41,210 nt of DNA, from assembly GCA_029012465.1 (NCBI GenBank), contig JAQXMD010000192.1:1-41210 (forward strand), in the 5' to 3' direction. The notes under the pieces were generated by a model. The model did not search any database, had not been told where the DNA came from, and worked only from the letters and a program-made list of their open reading frames with translations. The position numbers and the translations under genes were made by a program. This stretch comes from Oscillospiraceae bacterium (GTDB taxonomy: Bacteria; Bacillota; Clostridia; Oscillospirales; Oscillospiraceae). Position 1 is the first letter of the stretch. The number at the start of each line of letters is the position of its first letter. Positions 1 to 7,187 of this stretch are shown here, one piece after another.

Positions 1-258
1 CAATTGCAGACCTTGACCACCGCAGAAATCGCCGGTGGTCCGGAGCAGGAACACATCCAGGATCTGCAGGCCTGCGGAAACCTGGAGGACTGTGTCGGCA
101 AGGAAACGGGGGTGCTGGCCGTGGGCGGCGCCAGCAAAAGCGCACAGTGTCTGCTGAAAGTCTATTGGTACAATCAGACCTTTGTGGTACGGATCTTCAC
201 GCTTGGCGACGTGGAGCAAAACAGGATTGATGCTTTTACGGAAATGCTTTTAACATAA
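1..258 (+). CDS. C-terminal part of an unrecognised protein (5' truncated by window edge)
   Basis: The reading frame is open from the first base and stops with TAA at 256-258, so only the last 85 residues are present. I do not recognise the family. The visible part is soluble and mixed in composition, with three cysteines, a glycine-rich patch (ETGVLAVGGASKSAQ) and an aromatic strand-like segment (VYWYNQTFVVRIF). The TTG at base 4 has no visible ribosome binding site because it lies at the edge, so a start inside the window is not supported. The stop is followed within a few bases by the open frame of the antiporter remnant, in another frame. This may mark an old deletion junction. The coding call rests on codon use and lack of a better frame. 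Confidence 0.45.
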   Translation, partial: QLQTLTTAEIAGGPEQEHIQDLQACGNLEDCVGKETGVLAVGGASKSAQCLLKVYWYNQTFVVRIFTLGDVEQNRIDAFTEMLLT

Positions 259-703
259 TTTCACATCGTGCACAAGTATTTTATCGCCGGAGCAGGTAGA
301 GGAAGTCAACAGTGAATTCCTGTCGATCCTGAGCACCTGTTTGCTTGCTGTCATCGTGGATCTGGGTGCTCCTCTGGACTACCATCTGATTCTCGGTGCG
401 GGACTATATACCTTTATTTATATCGCTGCCCGGGCATTCGGAAAGTATTATGGAGCCTGGACCGGCGCAAAGATTTGTCATATGCCTGACACCGTACGAA
501 AATATCTCGGCCTTACGTTGCTGCCCCATTCAGGGGTTTCCCTTGCGTTTACCGGTATCATCTGCTCCACGCTGGCTTCCGCACCGGAGCTGGTTCAGAT
601 CGTCCAGGGCACCATTGCGGCAGCGGCTGTCATCAATGAATTCATTGCGGTTATTGCTGCGAAAAAGGGATTTGAGCTTGCCGGAGAGATCAAGAAGGGA
701 TAA
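254..703 (+). pseudogene. 3' remnant of a cation:proton antiporter (CPA family)
   Basis: The frame opens after a TAA at 251-253 and runs to TAA at 701-703. It has no ATG or GTG and no ribosome binding site before its first hydrophobic segment; the earliest plausible initiator is a TTG at 341 with nothing Shine-Dalgarno-like ahead of it. The product corresponds to the last three to four membrane helices of a Na+/H+ antiporter-type protein. It shares the order seen at the end of the intact antiporter at 23127-24329: a V(D)xGAxLDY/AVDIRYTLEAG-like loop, then an aromatic helix, then KYLGLTLLPHSGVSLA matching the VIAYLPKATVQAA region. The N-terminal two thirds are missing. I read it as a decayed or deletion-truncated gene rather than a working transporter. 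It could instead be a small protein started at TTG 341. Confidence 0.55.
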
Positions 704-711
704 AAATATCG

Positions 712-759
712 CCTGAAAAAGCATCGGGCATCCAAGCCTGTTTGCTCAGATGCCCGATG
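712..759 (-). terminator. Rho-independent terminator after the spore protein gene
   Basis: A perfect 11-bp inverted repeat (CATCGGGCATC at 722-732, GATGCCCGATG at 749-759) lies just beyond the minus-strand stop. On the minus strand it is followed by CTTTTTC. The loop is 16 nt. Confidence 0.75.
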
Positions 760-764
760 GAGGA

Positions 765-959
765 TTACTTCATGTTGCGCTCGTATTCCTCAATCATCTT
801 CTTGACCATCTGGCCGCCAACGCTGCCGGCCTCACGGGAGGTCAGGTCGCCGTTGTAGCCTTCCTTCAGGTTAACGCCAACCTCGGCTGCGGCTTCCATC
901 TTGAACTTGTCCAGGGCTTCACGAGCCTCAGGAATGACTGCATTGTTGTTGGATTTCAT
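765..959 (-). CDS. Small acid-soluble spore protein, alpha/beta type
   Basis: This 64-residue protein belongs to the alpha/beta SASP family, which coats and protects DNA in the dormant spore core and is cut at germination by the GPR protease. It shows the two conserved family blocks: EAREALDKFKMEAAAEVGV near the N-terminus, which contains the GPR-type cleavage region, and the C-terminal LTSREAGSVGGQMVKKMIE block. The length is normal for the family. I chose the ATG at 959 over the upstream in-frame ATG at 998 because AAGGAG lies 9 nt before it and the family starts here. The gene stands alone with its own terminator. A weak forespore-type promoter is proposed upstream. Its presence is strong evidence that the organism forms endospores. 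Confidence 0.93.
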   Translation of the reverse strand: MKSNNNAVIPEAREALDKFKMEAAAEVGVNLKEGYNGDLTSREAGSVGGQMVKKMIEEYERNMK

Positions 960-1022
960 AGTCTTGTTCTCCTTCTTTTTGATTGGTCCTTCGACCATTC
1001 ATAGTGTGACCTGAAAGAGAAA

Positions 1023-1053
1023 AGATATGATTTGTAAATTTATGAAATAATAC
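1023..1053 (-). promoter_or_regulatory. Possible forespore (sigma-G-like) promoter of the spore protein gene
   Basis: On the minus strand GTATTA (1048-1053) and CATATCT (1023-1029) are separated by 18 nt. This loosely fits the sigma-G pattern (GNATR, N18, CATNNTA-like). The match is imperfect and the main support is the sporulation gene downstream. Confidence 0.25.
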
Positions 1054-1086
1054 CGGTGAAACGGTATGTTTTTTGAATCAAACGGA

Positions 1087-1126
1087 AAAAACGGTGCCCC
1101 GTTCTGAATGAACTGGACACCGTTTT
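1087..1126. terminator. Terminator downstream of the first flavoenzyme gene
   Basis: AAAACGGTG (1087-1095) pairs with CACCGTTTT (1118-1126), with an inner GTTC/GAAC pairing. The minus strand continues into a run of six T. It ends the minus-strand gene that stops at 1144 and could also act on the plus strand. Confidence 0.7.
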
Positions 1127-1143
1127 ATTATCATTTTGCCGGA

Positions 1144-3162
1144 TCAGATACGCATTGCGGTGGAGTAAGCAGCGCGCATGCCCTGCTGAATGGTGGCTGC
1201 CTTCTTGCAGTCGCCGATCATGTAGAACTCCTTGGCGCAGCCGTAGAAGCTCAGAGCCAGATCCTTGGTGGGACGCATGCCTGCGGACATGACAACGGAG
1301 TCAGCGGGGATGGACTGGGTGTTGCCGTCCTTGTCGATGTACTCCACAGCGCCATCCTTGATGGCTGCCACGCGGGCACCGGTGATGGAATGAAAGTTGG
1401 GCTCGTTCTCCCAGGCTTCCTGGAGCATGGAGTAGTAGTGGATGGCGGTGGAATCCGCAGCCAGACGGTCACGCATCTCCAGAACGGTAGCGCTGTGGCC
1501 CTTCTGGCCCAGATAGATGCCGATCTCTACGCCGACCTCGCCGCCGCCGATGACGACCACGTTCTGGCCCAGCTTCTCGGGATGTGCGAAGGTCTCCTGG
1601 GCAAAGAACAGCTTCTCGGGATCAGCGCCGGGAATGGGCAGAACCATGGGGTTGGCGCCGGTGGCGGCGATGACCACATCGTAGTCCAGGGCCTTAATCA
1701 TTTCGGGAGTGGCCTCGGTGTTCAGATGCACCTCAATGCCCCGCTTGTCCATCTGATGGATCAGGAAGTTCTTGAAGTCCCGGAGGGGCCACTTGAAGTC
1801 TGCGTAGTCAGAATGGATGATGGCGCCGCCCAGCTTATCGCCCTTCTCGTAGATGGTGGGGATATGGCCCCGATCCTGGAGATACATGGCGCAGCGCATG
1901 GCCACAGGACCGCCGCCGATGATGGCAACACGCTTGCCGCCCTTGGTGGGAATCTGCATACGGGCAACCTTCTGCTCCAGGCCAATGCAGGGGTTCACGG
2001 AACAAACGGAAACGAAGGGATCGTTGGTGCCCCGGCCGTGGCACTTGTTGCAGCGGAGGCAGGGAACGATGTCGTCCTCACGGCCCTCCAGCACCAGCTG
2101 GCCGTAATCGTTGTTGGAAACGTAGGCGCGGGCTGCATAGATGATGTCAGCCTTGCCCTCGGCAATGGCTCTGTCGCAGGTCTCGGGGTAGTGGAAGCCG
2201 CCGATGACGCCGATGACCAGACCGGGAACGTTCTTCTTCATGTACTCGCCGAACTTCAGGAAGGGAACCTCTTCCAGATTGAAGCCGATGGGATGGGCGT
2301 GATCCACTTCGTTGGCACGGAGCTGAACAATGTCGATGTACTTCTTGGCCTCGTTCAGGAACGCAGCGGACTCCTCGATGGTATAGCCGCCCTCCAGATC
2401 GTCAGCAGACCACTGGATCTCGATGAGCATGTTCTTGCCCACCTTCTGACGGATGCGCTCCAGAACCATCAGGGGGAAGCGCATGCGGTTCTCCAGAGAG
2501 CCGCCGAACTTGTCGGTGCGCTTGTTGGTGATGGGGGAGAACATTCTTGCGGGCAGGTTTGCGCGGTAGCACATGTGAATGGAGATCATGTCAAAGTCCA
2601 GCATCTTCAGAATGCCGGCCTGCTCAGCGTAGGACTGAGCGATCAGATTCAGCTGCTCCTCAGTGTAGTAGGTGCAGTCCTCATGGGCGGGAATCTTCAT
2701 GATGTCGAACTCTGCCGGAGGGGGTGCATTGAGATCCATGCCGCCCTCTGCCAGACGATCCACATGACCCTGCTCACCCTTGGGAACCATCAGAGGATAG
2801 CAGGAGGGAGGTCCGACGAAAATGCCCATGCAGGCAATGGAGTCGTAGTAGTGGATGGAGTCGGCCAGCTGCAGCAGATAGTTCTGGCTGTTGGTGTCGT
2901 AGAGGTCATAATCAGGGAAATGACCGAAGTCCAGATCCATGGGGAGCTGCTTGCCGTGGGAGAAGTTGTTGATGCCCATGCAGGTGACAATGGCGGCACT
3001 CTTGGCCTTGTTCTCATAATGGGCAATGACGGAGTCAGCGGGATAGGTCTCGGGGCCCTGCAGGAAGTGGGGCAGGGAGTTGGAAACGCACATTCTGTTC
3101 TTCAGAACGTAATTGCCGATCTTCAGAGGCTCCAGAAGGTGCTTGAATTTGGGTTCGCTCAT
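1144..3162 (-). CDS. FAD/FMN/4Fe-4S oxidoreductase, Old Yellow Enzyme / dienoyl-CoA reductase family
   Basis: The 672-residue protein has the three-part layout of 2,4-dienoyl-CoA reductase-like enzymes (BaiCD, BaiH and relatives). Residues about 1-360 form an Old Yellow Enzyme FMN barrel, including the FSPITNKRTDKFGGSLENR block. Residues about 367-395 hold a cysteine cluster (CLRCNKC, then CSVNPC) that fits a 4Fe-4S site. The rest is an NAD(P)/FAD module with glycine motifs AIIGGGP (about 409) and VVIGGGEVG (about 534). Such enzymes use NAD(P)H to reduce activated C=C bonds; the substrate cannot be read from sequence. TAGGAGG lies 7 nt before the ATG. It is monocistronic, with its own terminator. 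A paralogue lies at 28032-30176. It is cytoplasmic and oxygen-sensitive by family, fitting an anaerobe. Confidence 0.88.
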   Translation of the reverse strand: MSEPKFKHLLEPLKIGNYVLKNRMCVSNSLPHFLQGPETYPADSVIAHYENKAKSAAIVTCMGINNFSHGKQLPMDLDFGHFPDYDLYDTNSQNYLLQLADSIHYYDSIACMGIFVGPPSCYPLMVPKGEQGHVDRLAEGGMDLNAPPPAEFDIMKIPAHEDCTYYTEEQLNLIAQSYAEQAGILKMLDFDMISIHMCYRANLPARMFSPITNKRTDKFGGSLENRMRFPLMVLERIRQKVGKNMLIEIQWSADDLEGGYTIEESAAFLNEAKKYIDIVQLRANEVDHAHPIGFNLEEVPFLKFGEYMKKNVPGLVIGVIGGFHYPETCDRAIAEGKADIIYAARAYVSNNDYGQLVLEGREDDIVPCLRCNKCHGRGTNDPFVSVCSVNPCIGLEQKVARMQIPTKGGKRVAIIGGGPVAMRCAMYLQDRGHIPTIYEKGDKLGGAIIHSDYADFKWPLRDFKNFLIHQMDKRGIEVHLNTEATPEMIKALDYDVVIAATGANPMVLPIPGADPEKLFFAQETFAHPEKLGQNVVVIGGGEVGVEIGIYLGQKGHSATVLEMRDRLAADSTAIHYYSMLQEAWENEPNFHSITGARVAAIKDGAVEYIDKDGNTQSIPADSVVMSAGMRPTKDLALSFYGCAKEFYMIGDCKKAATIQQGMRAAYSTAMRI

Positions 3163-3202
3163 GGCGGTTCCTCCTAATTTGTTATTTTCTTATGCAAAAC
3201 AC

Positions 3203-3211
3203 AATATAGCA
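3203..3211 (-). promoter_or_regulatory. Extended -10 promoter element of the first flavoenzyme gene
   Basis: The minus strand reads TGCTATATT, a TGn-extended -10 box, about 40 bp before the ATG. No convincing -35 box is seen. Confidence 0.35.
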
Positions 3212-3269
3212 CATTACACCACGTTTTGTACTATAAAAGCACAAATGGATGAAAATGCGCATAAATGAC

Positions 3270-3298
3270 AACCACACAGCCCTTTACAGGCTGTGTGG
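3270..3298. repeat. 29-bp hairpin repeat, copy 1
   Basis: This 29-bp stretch begins AACCACACAGCC and ends GGCTGTGTGG. It forms a perfect 10-bp stem with a 7-nt CTTTACA loop. An identical copy lies at 3465-3493. It sits between the flavoenzyme promoter and the end of the SleC operon. Confidence 0.8.
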
Positions 3299-3394
3299 AA
3301 GAGAGTGTCAAAGAACTTGGTAAAAGGTTTGTTGACTGAGCAGCAGGGGGAAGAGTGAAGGGGGGCAAGGCCCGCCCTTCGCGTTCAATCAACA

Positions 3395-3426
3395 GGATTT
3401 TTGAACTTTTTGGAGTTCAAAAATCC
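3395..3426. other. 13-bp perfect stem-loop between the two hairpin repeats
   Basis: GGATTTTTGAACT (3395-3407) and AGTTCAAAAATCC (3414-3426) form a perfect stem with a TTTTGG loop. It lies in the 382-base gene-free stretch 3163-3544, in which I see no protein-coding gene. A short ORF on the minus strand (3385-3576) merely runs through these hairpins. Confidence 0.6.
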
Positions 3427-3431
3427 GCATG

Positions 3432-3464
3432 CAGCGTGGCAAAAATACTTTTTTTGACACGCTG
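3432..3464. other. Stem-loop adjoining hairpin repeat copy 2
   Basis: CAGCGTG (3432-3438) pairs with CACGCTG (3458-3464), and an inner CAAAAA/TTTTTG extends the stem. It directly abuts the second hairpin repeat. Confidence 0.5.
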
Positions 3465-3493
3465 AACCACACAGCCCTTTACAGGCTGTGTGG
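3465..3493. repeat. 29-bp hairpin repeat, copy 2 (probable terminator of the SleC operon)
   Basis: It is identical over 29 bp to 3270-3298. It lies about 50 bp beyond the stop of the last gene of the minus-strand SleC operon and could end that transcript, although the T-run after it is weak. Confidence 0.7.
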
Positions 3494-3544
3494 TTGATGG
3501 TTTTTACAATAGTAACATGATTATCACATAAACGCAAGAGATAT

Positions 3545-4084
3545 TCAGCCCTGAGAAGGCAGTGCCGCCCGGTCAAAGAGGCTCCGGTAGAGCTGCGACA
3601 GGCGATTGTAGGTGGTGATCTCCAGATTTCCTGTTTTGCGCAGCAGAGAAAGCTCCTGGAGAAGCAGAATGTTCTGAACGGTGGCCGGGTCCATGATGCC
3701 GTTCAGGGTAACGGGAGAGAATTCCGGCTGAACCTGTGACAGGACTGCCAGCATTCCCTGTACCAGAAACACCGCCGGGTGAGACTGTCCTGCTGTGATC
3801 ACCAGCCCGGCGGGGAACAGCGTTACGTTGCTCGCGGCAGGATTCAGCAATTCCAAAGCCACGTCATAGGCATAAACAATGGCATAAAAGGTTTCCTCAT
3901 CGGCAATGCCTGTGGAAGAAAGCCCATGGCTTTTTTGAAACGCTGTCACAGACTTCCGGGTGGCAGCGCCGAAAATGCCGTCGGGGACCACACCGGGGAT
4001 GTCAGCTTCCAGAAAGGACAGCAGGTTCAGCATGGTTTGCAGGCTGCGGACGGGCTGGTTGAGAAAGGGATCTGATCCGATCAT
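3545..4084 (-). CDS. Small protein with two peptidoglycan-binding domains, third gene of the SleC operon
   Basis: The 179-residue protein has two PG_binding_1-like units. The first (about residues 10-70) carries the typical DGIFGAATRKSVTAFQKSHGL motif region. The second (about 100-170) is weaker, with an LNGIMDPATVQNILLLQ segment. There is no catalytic domain, signal peptide or membrane helix. Its ATG overlaps the stop of the upstream SleC-like gene as ATGA, so the two are probably translationally coupled. A likely role is binding the spore cortex, acting as a separate targeting or accessory subunit for the lytic enzyme. This role is inferred from context only. The final domain may be a degenerate extension that in other species is fused to the enzyme. 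Confidence 0.75.
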   Translation of the reverse strand: MIGSDPFLNQPVRSLQTMLNLLSFLEADIPGVVPDGIFGAATRKSVTAFQKSHGLSSTGIADEETFYAIVYAYDVALELLNPAASNVTLFPAGLVITAGQSHPAVFLVQGMLAVLSQVQPEFSPVTLNGIMDPATVQNILLLQELSLLRKTGNLEITTYNRLSQLYRSLFDRAALPSQG

Positions 4085-5493
4085 ACACTTGCCTCCTTTC
4101 CGCTGACCGGATCTCTCTGACCGGTGCTCAGGGCATAGCCGGGATATTGCCGGTGCCGGACCCGGGTGCTCTCCAGCTGACCATTGGACAGGATGGTCAG
4201 ATACCGCAGAACCTCCTGTGTGATCTGACCGGTGGGACGAAGTCCCAGCTGGGTCTGGAGCTTGGAAATGGCCAGAGAGGTGCTTCTGTCCATCATCCCG
4301 GTTACTCTTGGCGGCGACAGAGATGCGAACACCGGAGCCACATTCTGGAGACTCCGCTGTACATCGGATATGGTGCTGACTGTTCCGGTGGAAGCGGGCA
4401 CGGGAATGTTGTCCAGCACCGTTCCGGTGATTCCGGCAAAGCGGTTATGGATGGCAGACCATGTGGCGCTGCCTGTGATTCCGCTGGGGGTCAGGCCTGC
4501 AAACCGCTGGAACGCCAGAACCGCGTCTCTGGTTTTCACTCCGTATTGCCCGTCGATGGGTACATAGGGGATTTCCGGGATAAACTCCGACAGAACCTGA
4601 AGCATATATTGGAGCTTGCTGACATACTCTCCGGAAGAACCCAGAGAGAGCACGTTGGGCGGGTTGAATTCTCCGAAGAGATACCGCTGCCCCTCGGAGT
4701 TTAGTTCTGCCAGCCGGGTGACTGCCACATAGATCGCCACGATCTGATACCAGGTGGCCTTGCCCACGATTCCATCCGGGGTCAGGGAGAAAATCCGCTG
4801 GAATGCCCGGACCGCGCTGTCTGTACCGGGGCCAAACAAACCGTCCACAGGGGTGATTTTCGGAATGGCTGGGTAGTTCTGAGCAATCCGGTTCAGGGAA
4901 TACTGGAGCTGCAGGACGGATTCTCCCGAGGAACCCAGCTGCAGGGGAGTACCGGGATAGGAGGGGCGGGGACTCTGGACCGGGGCGTTTGTGACCAGTT
5001 CAATGTCGTCGCCATAGTAATACCGCAGAATGTCCACGGAGGAATAGCCCTGCTCTGCCAGAGCCTGACTGCCCCACTGGCTCATGCCGGAACAGGTGAC
5101 GGTGGTGCCGTTGCAGAAGGAGGAGGCCAGAGGCTCAATGGTGCCCCGCCTGCGGATATAGGTACCGAAAAGATCATCCACGATGGCAGAGACATTGTCA
5201 AAAGTATCCCGTCCATGAATGTATTTCTGGTCGAAGGCTGTGGAACTGGTGATGTCAAAATCATAGCCCCTACTGGGGTAGTATTCCAGATAGATCTTGT
5301 TCAGGGCGAAGGATGCCTGAGCCAGAATATTTGCCCGAAGGGCGGCTTCGTCCCATGTGGGGTAGATTTCACTGGAGGCAACATTTTTCAGGTATTCCAG
5401 AAAGGGCACGGTCACGTTCTCGGCGGGCACATTGGGCGCTGCCAGATGAACGGTGATGGTGTCGGGAATATAGGGAATGGCAGCGTCTGTCAT
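4081..5493 (-). CDS. sleC: SleC-like spore cortex-lytic enzyme: SpoIID-type catalytic domain plus peptidoglycan-binding domains
   Basis: The 470-residue protein has a SpoIID/LytB-type domain (residues about 15-175) followed by peptidoglycan-binding repeats. The motif SSEIYPTW (residues 40-47) places Glu42 as the likely catalytic residue of a lytic transglycosylase. The later TCSGMSQWGSQALAEQGY block is typical of SpoIID domains. Two clear binding units follow, with DGLFGPGTDSAVRAFQ and DGQYGVKTRDAVLAFQ, and a third weaker one near the C-terminus. The whole matches my memory of clostridial SleC from after its pro-sequence onward. SleC is made in the mother cell and degrades cortex at germination after Csp proteases remove its pro-domain. 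I chose ATG 5493: GGGAGG lies 6 nt before it and it overlaps the upstream stop as ATGA; the in-frame ATG at 5508 would consume this site. Confidence 0.85.
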   Translation of the reverse strand: MTDAAIPYIPDTITVHLAAPNVPAENVTVPFLEYLKNVASSEIYPTWDEAALRANILAQASFALNKIYLEYYPSRGYDFDITSSTAFDQKYIHGRDTFDNVSAIVDDLFGTYIRRRGTIEPLASSFCNGTTVTCSGMSQWGSQALAEQGYSSVDILRYYYGDDIELVTNAPVQSPRPSYPGTPLQLGSSGESVLQLQYSLNRIAQNYPAIPKITPVDGLFGPGTDSAVRAFQRIFSLTPDGIVGKATWYQIVAIYVAVTRLAELNSEGQRYLFGEFNPPNVLSLGSSGEYVSKLQYMLQVLSEFIPEIPYVPIDGQYGVKTRDAVLAFQRFAGLTPSGITGSATWSAIHNRFAGITGTVLDNIPVPASTGTVSTISDVQRSLQNVAPVFASLSPPRVTGMMDRSTSLAISKLQTQLGLRPTGQITQEVLRYLTILSNGQLESTRVRHRQYPGYALSTGQRDPVSGKEASV

Positions 5494-5891
5494 GGCGTAT
5501 CCTCCCATATGGGCTGCGGTGTAATTGTATAGTCCTGCTGCTGGTCAACCTGGGAATCGTTTTCCCGAAGGGGCAGCAGCTGTACGGCCTGAAGGGTATT
5601 GATTCCCGGGAAGACCTGAACGCCGGTGATGAATACCCGTTCATAATCCGGGTGCTCCACCAGTACGTTCAGCCCGGTCCAGGGCTGGATGACCCGTTCC
5701 GGCGAGAGACCAAGGGAACGGTCCGGTGTGACGATCTCAATGGGATCGGTTTTACCGGAGGAATCTGTGACCCGGATGCCCAAAAGCTTGCCCGGCGGGT
5801 CCTGCTGACGGACCACCACCGTGGCCCCTTCAATGGGAATGAACGCGTCGGATGTATAGATCTGAAATGTCAAAGTGCCTGTCTGTGGCAA
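5490..5891 (-). CDS. SleC pro-domain-like protein encoded as a separate gene
   Basis: The 133-residue product is a beta-sandwich-like domain: GTLTFQIYTSDAFIPIEGA, then a GKLLGIRVTDSSGKT turn region, then VLVEHPDYERVFITGVQVFPG. From memory this is the N-terminal pro-sequence of clostridial SleC, which keeps the enzyme inactive until cleaved by CspB. Here it ends near a PQPIWEDTP tail, about where SleC is normally cut, and the enzyme follows as an overlapping gene. I chose TTG 5891 because AGGAGG lies exactly 8 nt before it and homology begins at MPQTGTLTFQ. Upstream in-frame codons code for an unrelated N-terminus without a ribosome site. It has no signal peptide. It could act as an inhibitor in trans, or the pair may assemble before cortex deposition. 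Confidence 0.75.
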   Translation of the reverse strand: MPQTGTLTFQIYTSDAFIPIEGATVVVRQQDPPGKLLGIRVTDSSGKTDPIEIVTPDRSLGLSPERVIQPWTGLNVLVEHPDYERVFITGVQVFPGINTLQAVQLLPLRENDSQVDQQQDYTITPQPIWEDTP

Positions 5892-5912
5892 AATATCAGC
5901 CTCCTGTTCTAT

Positions 5913-5931
5913 CCGGGCAGAATCTGCCCGG
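5913..5931. other. Perfect stem-loop in the 5' leader of the SleC operon
   Basis: CCGGGCAG-AAT-CTGCCCGG is a 19-base perfect hairpin just before the ribosome binding site of the pro-domain gene. No T-run follows, so it is more likely a leader structure or operator than a terminator. Confidence 0.5.
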
Positions 5932-5951
5932 TTTGCATCTATTGGATGGAA

Positions 5952-5982
5952 TAGTATATGCCGGGAAAAGGGGAGACAGTAC
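5952..5982 (-). promoter_or_regulatory. Possible mother-cell sigma (sigma-K/E-type) promoter of the SleC operon
   Basis: The minus strand has CATATACTA (5952-5960), which fits the sigma-K -10 pattern CATANNNTA, with an AC-containing -35 (GTACT, 5978-5982) at about 18 nt. It sits about 60 bp before the TTG start. The intergenic stretch 5892-6212 (321 bases) otherwise holds the divergent ABC-operon promoter. Confidence 0.4.
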
Positions 5983-6115
5983 AAAAGAGTGCTGGAATGG
6001 GGAAAATATCCCTTTCCGGAGTCTTATTCACAGGGAGTCCAAATTATGCGGCTCTTTTTTGTGCGATTATTAATGCGAATTACCGAAAATAATACTAGGA
6101 GAATCCGCAGAAATG

Positions 6116-6124
6116 TGGTATAAT
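6116..6124 (+). promoter_or_regulatory. Extended -10 promoter of the Gld-type ABC operon
   Basis: TGGTATAAT is a consensus TGn-extended -10 box. No good -35 lies 17 nt upstream. It lies about 90 bp before the first gene. Confidence 0.5.
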
Positions 6125-6212
6125 ACCCGAAAATGGGTGCATTACAGGCGGAAAAGCCGCCACAGTGCACACAAAGCCGCTCTGCGGCACGCATTTTAGG
6201 AGGGAACCCGCG

Positions 6213-7184
6213 ATGATCGAAGTATCCGGATTGACCAAAACCTACGGCAACAAACGAGGTATTACCGACATTTCTTTCACCATCAATGAAGGCGAAATTG
6301 TCGGCTTCCTGGGGCCTAATGGCGCTGGTAAGTCCACGACCATGAATGTAATCACCGGCTATCTGTCCGCAACGGCCGGCGCTGCCAGAGTGGCAGATAT
6401 CGACATTCTTGAAAATCCGCTTGAGGCGAAAAAGCACATTGGCTATCTGCCTCAGGACCCGCCCCTGTATCTGGACATGACCGTTGATGAGTATCTGAAC
6501 TTCATCTACGACGTGAAGGGCGTCAAGTCTAAAAAGCTTGGGGAGAGCAGAAAGGAACATATTGCCCGTGTCTGCGACATGGTTGGTATCACCCATGTGC
6601 AGAGCCGTGTAATCAACAACCTCTCTGGCGGCTATAAGCAGCGCTGCGGTCTGGCCCAGGCACTCATCGGTGATCCCGATGTTCTGATTCTGGACGAGCC
6701 CACCGTTGGCCTTGATCCCAAGCAGATCATTGAGATCCGCAACGTCATCAAAAGCCTTGGCAAGAATCGTACCATTATTCTCTCCACCCATATTCTGCAG
6801 GAGGTTTCCGCAGTCTGTGAGCGTGTGCTGGTGATCAACAACGGCACTCTGGTGGCTGACGATACGCCCACCCATCTGTCTGCCATGCTGACCGGTGAGC
6901 ATAAGCTGGAGTACCGCATTGCAGGTCCCAGAGAAAAAATCGTTCAGGTGCTCCGTTCTGTGGACGGCGTGAAGATGGTTACGCCGACCATTCAGGCTGA
7001 GCCTGGCGCTTATGAGTATCTGGTGGAGTCCGATGAGCATCTGGATGTCCGGAAGCTGATTTTCCAGACCCTTTCCAAGGCCGGCTATCCTGTGCTGATG
7101 CTCAAGAATCAGGACCTGTCGCTGGAGGATGTATTCATCCAGCTGACCACCAACGACAAAAAATCTTCTGCAAAGAGGGGTTAA
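6213..7184 (+). CDS. ABC transporter ATP-binding protein (GldA-type)
   Basis: This 323-residue ATPase powers an ABC-2 type exporter. It shows Walker A GPNGAGKST (near residue 35), a Q-loop (YLPQDPPLY), the signature LSGGYKQR, Walker B VLILDEP and the H-loop STHILQE. A C-terminal extension of about 90 residues (from about 230), common in this subclass, follows. ATG 6213 is preferred over 6165: AGGAGG ends 9 nt before it and the family starts at MIEVSGLTKTYG. It is the first of four tightly spaced genes with a permease, a GldG-like auxiliary protein and a DUF4340 protein. The same set is known from Bacteroidota gliding loci and from many non-gliding bacteria. The transported substrate is unknown. 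Confidence 0.9.
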   Translation: MIEVSGLTKTYGNKRGITDISFTINEGEIVGFLGPNGAGKSTTMNVITGYLSATAGAARVADIDILENPLEAKKHIGYLPQDPPLYLDMTVDEYLNFIYDVKGVKSKKLGESRKEHIARVCDMVGITHVQSRVINNLSGGYKQRCGLAQALIGDPDVLILDEPTVGLDPKQIIEIRNVIKSLGKNRTIILSTHILQEVSAVCERVLVINNGTLVADDTPTHLSAMLTGEHKLEYRIAGPREKIVQVLRSVDGVKMVTPTIQAEPGAYEYLVESDEHLDVRKLIFQTLSKAGYPVLMLKNQDLSLEDVFIQLTTNDKKSSAKRG

Positions 7185-7187
7185 GCA

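Noticed and set aside
1108..3177. 689-residue open frame on the plus strand opposite the first flavoenzyme
   Set aside because: It is the antisense shadow of a GC-rich gene with clear cofactor motifs; it has no family motif and its composition is typical of antisense frames.
3385..3576. 63-residue minus-strand frame in the hairpin region
   Set aside because: It is built from the stem-loops and the repeat, lacks a ribosome site and overlaps the end of the SleC operon.
5485..5500. SleC split as a sequencing or assembly frameshift
   Set aside because: Not fully excluded, but the downstream ORF has its own ribosome site at correct spacing and an ATGA overlap, and the next gene pair has the same overlap, which favours a true gene boundary.
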